This document shows positions 58,477-64,000 of a stretch of 64,000 nucleotides of DNA, in pieces (position 1 is the first letter of the stretch; every line of letters begins with the position of its first letter). The stretch spans positions 1,364,001 through 1,428,000 of the forward strand of contig JAQQWL010000007.1 of assembly GCA_038363925.1 (NCBI GenBank), given 5' to 3'. The stretch is from Apiospora phragmitis. Lineage: Eukaryota; Ascomycota; Sordariomycetes; Amphisphaeriales; Apiosporaceae. Made by a program: the position numbers and the translations under genes. The notes beneath the pieces were generated by a model that saw only the letters and a list, made by a program, of their open reading frames with translations, was not told the origin of the DNA and did no database searches.

Positions 58477-59765
58477 TCATGTTTACCTTGGTTCATGTGA
58501 TTCTTATTGGGCGGCTGGGATCATTCCTAAAGACATTTCCATAAGAAAAGCGCTTACTTGTACTACCAGCAAAAGAGGCATGGTTCACCGGCGCTATCTG
58601 ATACTGAGCGGGTTCGGGCGATTGTGCGCATTGGGAGGTGACGTCTGGTTTTCATTTGTTAAACTGTACTATATACAGGGAGAGGCTGTGCACCTCGGGC
58701 GAAGGGTTAGCTCGCGCTCTAGACGCCGGCTGCAAAGGCGCTATTCATCCGATGCCACTATGACATCTGATAGAGATAATAATTTTGAGACGATATGAAT
58801 TAACAAAGATCGATTGCATTCCCAGTATTGAAGGGCTCCCAAAGGGCAGTGTTGGTGCAATGTGAAAACAAGATGTTTGGAAGAGCTGCTCAATACCAAC
58901 AGCATCGACATCTAAAATTATCTAACAGTCTTCTCTCGTAACTGGACCAGGGTGGTCACTGTGGTGTTGTCTTCCGACCTGCCGTTGAGTGAGTGCATTT
59001 TTGGACGAATCCCGTGCGTCTGGGTCTACTGCCGTCTGATCATATTCTATCTAACTCTGACCCTTCGTAGTCATTCGTCAAACTCGGTGTCCGAAAGTGA
59101 CAAAACATCCACTACACCGGGTCGTGGCTGCGGTATCAGGTATACCTTTGACCTGACTTTTTCTCTTCTTCGTTTTCTCCTTCTTGTCTTTACCTCTCGT
59201 AACGCGAAGAAATAACGACGATGCCCTAGAAGATAAGATATTGGCCTTCGCGCCCTCATGTAGGGCCATCCCTAATATGAGATCCAATCTATTAGATTGC
59301 TGCATACCTGTCGTATCTGAGCCGGGGTGTTGAGGTTGATATGGTCTAGAGTACCCTGCATTGGCTGCGTGATGTGGTGCTTCGAGCCGTGGGGCGAAAC
59401 AAATTCGAAATCCTCAAAGGAGCTACAGGACTGGGAGGAGGAGGATGCGGCACCGCTCTGGGGGTCGTCTTGGGGGCGGGATGTATATTTATACGAGAGT
59501 AGGCTGATTGGATCGTATGTGTAGTGGGTACTGCCGGCAACGTCGTAGATCTCGAAGTGTCAAGTCAATAGAAGTTCAAGGGATGACCCCCATAGATTAT
59601 GAATGCAACCCCTCTGCTGCTGCGGCGGCACGGCAACGGCTTGCCTAACCGCTTAGCGAGCTATATACCGAGTTTGGTATGTTCTATAACGAGCAGTGCT
59701 CCAGCATCCTAGCGAAAGTAGAGATAGTAACCCGATATTGGGTATACATTGCGTCGCATCGACAT
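58477..59765. other. Intergenic, convergent 3' ends
   Basis: This lies between the zinc transporter and the convergent DUF202 gene. Short ORFs (for example plus 58952-59215) lack support. No repeats of note are seen. Confidence 0.4.
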
Positions 59766-60930
59766 CTACATCATGTATCTGCGGTCATGTGCAAGGCGAT
59801 GAACACAATCAGGAGCTTTACATGAAATCACAGGGGCCACCGTTAGCTGTTTATGGAAATATACCTTCATAGAGGGTTCAAAGATGAGACACACAATAAG
59901 TATGAGGACAGCAGGCGATATCAGCTCTGCTCCGCCGATTAGAGATTGTCCACGCACTAGAGCCTGTTGAAAGCGCATGAAACGACAAGCACCACAAAGC
60001 AGTGTCCATATAGCACATGCATAGCAGGCCATAGCCAAAGCCATGCCGGATTGGTTCGGCTGGAGACCCTTATCTGGCTGTTGCAACATGTGTAGCTGGG
60101 CTATCATGACTCCCGTGAGCGCTAATATCAAAGATGTCCTCAGATAAGCCAGAAAGGTTCGTTCTAGAGCTATGGTTGGATAAGAAGAAATGTCAGCCGG
60201 TCTCGAGCATGACTGAGGTGATTTTGAAAGGGCATCTTCAAGACCGCTTTGGGCCCGGACCAACTGGCCGTATCCTACAGCATTTGTCGCAGAATTTGGC
60301 CGATATTTGGGGGGCATGGAGCGATACAGGCGGACTAACACTGGAGTATGTTGTGGTAATGGGAGGTCTCCTCAAGCTGTACAACGTCCATGCAAGGAGC
60401 AGCTTGGATTGGCAAGGCGCCTATCATGTAGGGGAGACTTGGGCAATAGCCTGAAGGTAGATGGGTCAAGGATGTTCTGCCGATCATCGGGTGACTTGGC
60501 AGGCTCATCGCGAACAGCACATGGATGGTAGAGTTAATATACTAGTGGCAGGGGTGGTAAAGTGGTTGTAAAGCTGCGGAATTTCTTCCCGGGCTGGTCT
60601 GGCCAATGACACCGCCGACTAAGCGGTGAGCTATGACACGAGGACGAGGATGCGGGACGACGATATTGAGATTGACGCACCGAAATGATCACGGCAGGTA
60701 TCGTGATCGACGGTAAGCTTGACATATGTCGACCACAAGCGTGGCAAGTGTCCCCCAGGCTGAGGGGACCCCGGCCGAGACGACGGCACGACGGCGCCGG
60801 AAGCTAGGTTGATCAGTTCCAAAGCTGGCTCTGGCGGCTTGCTTCTATATTGTTGGACATGTTGTAGTTGTCTTCCATGCAGATGAGGCTCCTGCGCGGG
60901 TGCCATGGCAACATTTGCTTGCATGGGCAT
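59766..60930 (-). CDS. DUF202 (YidH-like) small membrane protein
   Basis: Exon 1 (60930-60681) encodes MPMQANVAMAPAQEPHLHGR, PALELINLASGAVVPSSRPG and SPQPGG...WSTYVKLTVDHDTCRDHF, the N-terminus typical of fungal DUF202 proteins. A GTGCGT donor joins to an acceptor at 60170-60171, giving DHF-ALERTFLAYLRTSLILAL, the family's signature across the junction. Exon 2 (60169-59766) continues TGVMIAQLHMLQQPDKGL, a second membrane helix (MALAMACYACAIWTLLCGAC) and a third (AELISPAVLILIVCLIFE). Total length is 217 aa. Function is unknown in general; yeast relatives sit in the vacuolar membrane. The intron is 511 nt, far longer than others here, and the last 35 residues do not look like the family, so the 3' end may be modelled wrongly. 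Confidence 0.72.
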
Positions 60931-63874
60931 GGTGCCTCCCCAACTTCCTTGATAACTGAACGTTAGCTATCAACTCAGTACCTACCTTTAGGTCAGTGGA
61001 AAGGGCACTTGTCAACACAAGGTCCACTGAGGGTATGATTGCCTACATAAATCAGATGGAGGTAGCTTTAGCTACTTGAGAACAGAGACTTTCCAGCTCA
61101 GATGGCCGTATATAGGAGGTTCTTGAAGGGCGGTTTCCACACAGCTGAACCACAGAACCAAAACCCACGAAGTAGCTTCGAGATTTGTTCATTGCCAAGC
61201 AGTGGTTGGATATCGGGGGCACAAGCGACAGCTGCTGTACCAGAGCAGGCGCTGGGTGGAGGGCACGGCGAGCATGCGAGTTCATGCGTTTGTTGCAATC
61301 AATATGGCGTGGGTCGAAGGGATAAAGATGTGTACGCTGCCATTCCACCACTTGAGAAGCCAGATTGCTTGACCTAGTGGGGTCGTACCAGGAAGTATCA
61401 CGTTGGAGGATGGCGGCTTCCATATTGACGACCATATATTGACAATCCTCTGCATCGTACATGCCTTATATTGCTCTAGTAGAACAATTGGGATCAATTA
61501 GCGAAAGACCCAATGCAAGTCTGACGTGACCCTGACCTAATATACGTTTGCAGATTGCGGGAGTCTTGGAGCGGATATACACATTGAATGCACATATCAC
61601 ATACGGAGTACTCCAACGAGAGACTCCGCTTGAGCTGATCTTCCGACTACCAGATATTCGAAGAGGCGCATTATCGCTTGGCTCATGTATGCAACAACAC
61701 CCACAGCAGCCCCGACACCCCTGCTGTCTGCACTACAACGCTCAAGGCTTCCAGCGCATGCAATACCCGAATCGGGTAACAAGAGCTCGATGTTGGCTCA
61801 TTGGCTTGGTGCCTTCTTTCCACAGTCGCCAAATCCATCAGCATATACGTGCTTCCGGCAACATTAGTCCTGTTTCAAGCCACTGAATCCCAGTCTGTGA
61901 ACACGAGCTCTCGCCTGCATCAGCCTCGTGTACTAATATGATAAAGTCCAACGCTCATGATTCATGGAATCACAGAATCGCCGTTGCCTTTGCAGCTAGG
62001 GTACATTGCATTCCGGGGGTCAGTGAGATCGAACAGCGATCTCCGCTGCGCGAATGGATACTTTCGCATGCCGTCGACATCAATATCGCATGCAGCAGCC
62101 CACGGAATTCCCGTTACGCTGTTGCTAATGATGACAAACGGGGATGAGGGCAGCAACGTCGCTCAAGGTACCAATTCGCCGCCAGCTTACATTAACACGT
62201 TCACACGGGGCCCAATTTTGTTGAAGCTTTCGGCCCGTCGAGCCGGCTCGGTAACCGGATCCTTATGGTCAACCCCAAATGGAGAGCCTACAGGAATATG
62301 TTGGCGAACCAGCTGTTTGGTACGCCAGTATGCATTAGGGCCTGTCGCCGTGCCCACCAGCTCGTGTGGCACTTGTATCTCCCCAAGGTGTATCATACCA
62401 GTACTCGTACGCTGATAAAGCTGCTGTTTGCAGGATGTCGATGGTCTAAGACGATATATCGTCCATTACGGTCGCGACATGCCCTTCCAAGAACCCCGCG
62501 AGACTAGCAGATCTTACGACTGTGAGACCCGTTTATAAGAGCTAGAGGTGTTTGGTCAATATTCAGCACCAGGTTTCCTTCTGCTTCAGAGTCGGCCAGG
62601 GCCTCCGAAGTCTAGCGTCGATACCATGTAGCCAAGCTTCCGCTGAGCAGGGGTCGAATCTTCCTCTCCGGGACTTTGGTCAAGCTCACCCGTAACGGGG
62701 CCGGCTGACATCCCACAACCATCCTACTGACAGAGGCTACAATGCAATCTCGAAACATGACCAGATCTGGCTCAGATCGTCCCCCAACAGGCCCAGATCA
62801 CGTCGTTCATTTAGTCGACCCATACTATTCAAGCAGCAAGGCAACTGCCGGCTCCCTATTGCCACCGACTCGGCCTCGTGTGGTCTTACGCGAGATATGT
62901 CAGAACACCAGATGGGATCCGGACGGATTCAATGAAGTTTCAGAACGCTTAGCATTGCTTCACAGCCCTGGCGTTATCTAGGACGAGCTGCCCGTCTTGG
63001 CCGATGGCCCCTTGTGCTGTTCGCCGGTGGGGTGCTACCAGGAATACAACACCCCACTGGACGGTATCGATGTACTATGCATACGGCCCCTGGGGTAGTA
63101 TGCCTGTGGAAGTCTGCTTGCATGACTGGCTACCGCTGTACGGACCGCTCCTACCGATGGAAGTATTTCGTTGGACGTGGGACGAGTAAGTAATATAGTG
63201 CCATTTCTCTGGGAGCAGGTCAAGTGACACTGTACAACCATCAGAACATTCCCAGGTAAGCAACCAATATCGAAAATACACCCATATCCGCTCCCCACGC
63301 CTCGGCCGTGTTTTGGAATGCCTCGATGACCATGAATGCAGGCCCGGGGTATACCGGTAGACTGTACTCTGGGGTTGGTGTGCTGGTCTAACGCCTGGCA
63401 AGAAAGGTACCATGCGTGTCGTTTCATTCATATCCCCATCATGCCACTCGGGACTACTATGACTTACACAAGCCTCTGCCAACATCGAACTGTGGTGCTT
63501 CCTTTTCTCCATTGGTTGTTTGTTTCCAGAGCTCGCTGATTACACCCACCCACGTCTGGTACCAAGTGGTTCAATATAAGCCAGTAGTCACGCCTTGAGC
63601 AGGTGATCTTGAAGTTCTAAGCTAGATATAAGAGGTTCAAGATATCCCAGGCAACATTGGATCCTCTGCTTCGAATCATCCCTTGCTCAAATCTCCAATC
63701 AAGCACCCTCAACCCTCCTCTTGAGATAGTTGGCTCTTTTGGTACCTAGACGTACGGCACGCGAAGTGTTTGGTTTGAAATATACGGCCAAGCCCTTTGT
63801 ACAGCTTGCGATACCTCATATCATCAAACAAGACCTGGGCGTTTGGGTCCGCTACACTGATCTTGTTCTTAAAC
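60931..63874. other. Long intergenic region (2.9 kb)
   Basis: No gene could be supported. Minus ORF 61052-61462 and plus ORFs 61548-61886 and 61957-62415 carry no domain, repeat or biased codons. One tacggagtactcc motif lies at 61602-61614. A decayed gene or transposon cannot be excluded by eye. Confidence 0.4.
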
Positions 63875-64000
63875 ATGGAAGATATCGAAGGACAACAACT
63901 CAATGATGGGTTTGACCCTAACCCATCGCCACTGTCGAGTGTTGAGAGCACAACCACATCAGATACTATATTCTCTCCTCCAGAGAGCCCCTTGCAGAAG
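63875..64000 (+). CDS. 5' end of an unidentified gene, cut by the window edge
   Basis: The ATG at 63875 opens a frame of 42 codons with no stop before the end of the window: MEDIEGQQLNDGFDPNPSPL then SSVESTTTSDTIFSPPESPL. It is Ser/Thr/Pro-rich and acidic, like the disordered N-terminus of many fungal regulatory proteins. No domain is reached, so no function can be given. It could also be a chance open frame. Confidence 0.45.
   Translation, partial: MEDIEGQQLNDGFDPNPSPLSSVESTTTSDTIFSPPESPLQK

Noticed and set aside
61052..61462. 136-codon minus-strand ORF upstream of DUF202
   Set aside because: I considered it as an upstream exon of DUF202, but exon 1 at 60681-60930 already supplies the family N-terminus.
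1..64000. Transposons, rRNA, CRISPR arrays or a biosynthetic cluster backbone
   Set aside because: No transposase, reverse transcriptase, integrase, NRPS or PKS motifs, long terminal repeats, or regularly spaced repeats with unique spacers were seen.

Overview
The window is nuclear DNA of a filamentous ascomycete (Pezizomycotina, most likely a Sordariomycete; the species cannot be named from this sequence). The signs are short introns (about 50-200 nt) with GTAAGT-like donors and CTAAC/CTGAC-like branch points, long intergenic spacers, fungal-only families (CFEM proteins, a siderophore MFS transporter, fungal MED12) and G/C-ending codon preference. No rRNA, CRISPR array, transposon or convincing tRNA was seen.

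Layout. 0.1-4.7 kb: Mediator subunit MED12/SRB8 (+). 5.2-8.3 kb: an acidic ORF, decayed Gly/Asn-repeat remnants, and a secreted Gly/Asn-repeat protein (-). 11.5-12.8 kb: S1/P1-type secreted nuclease (-). 13.9-15.2 kb: PQ-loop vacuolar transporter (+). 15.9-16.2 kb: small secreted protein (-). 18.7 kb: short hypothetical (+). 23.8-26.1 kb: RBR ubiquitin ligase (+). 30-31.8 kb: siderophore-iron transporter (+), preceded by five exact matches to the fungal iron-regulator GATA site. 32.1-33.7 kb: two small secreted Cys proteins (-). 35-37.6 kb: two CFEM proteins (-), one GPI-type and one divergent and membrane-spanning. 38.3-40.3 kb: GPI-type lysophospholipase/phospholipase B (-). 42.5-44.5 kb: a poly-Q protein with a caspase-like domain that lacks the catalytic residues (-). 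48.1 kb: tiny hypothetical (-). 50.5-54.4 kb: microcephalin-like BRCT protein (-). 56.6-58.5 kb: CDF zinc transporter (+). 59.8-60.9 kb: DUF202 membrane protein (-). 63.9 kb: start of a gene that leaves the window (+).

The 28-40 kb segment is the most coherent neighbourhood. A probably iron-regulated siderophore transporter is followed by a run of secreted or surface-anchored genes, all on the minus strand, including two CFEM proteins (a fold used for heme/iron capture in some fungi). A joint role in nutrient or iron capture at the surface is inference.

Seven genes (MED12, the Gly/Asn protein, S1 nuclease, RBR ligase, siderophore transporter twice, phospholipase B, and probably the second CFEM gene) carry apparent single-base frameshifts, with conserved sequence continuing in the other frame. 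I annotate them as one gene each and treat assembly indels as the likeliest cause, though real lesions cannot be excluded.
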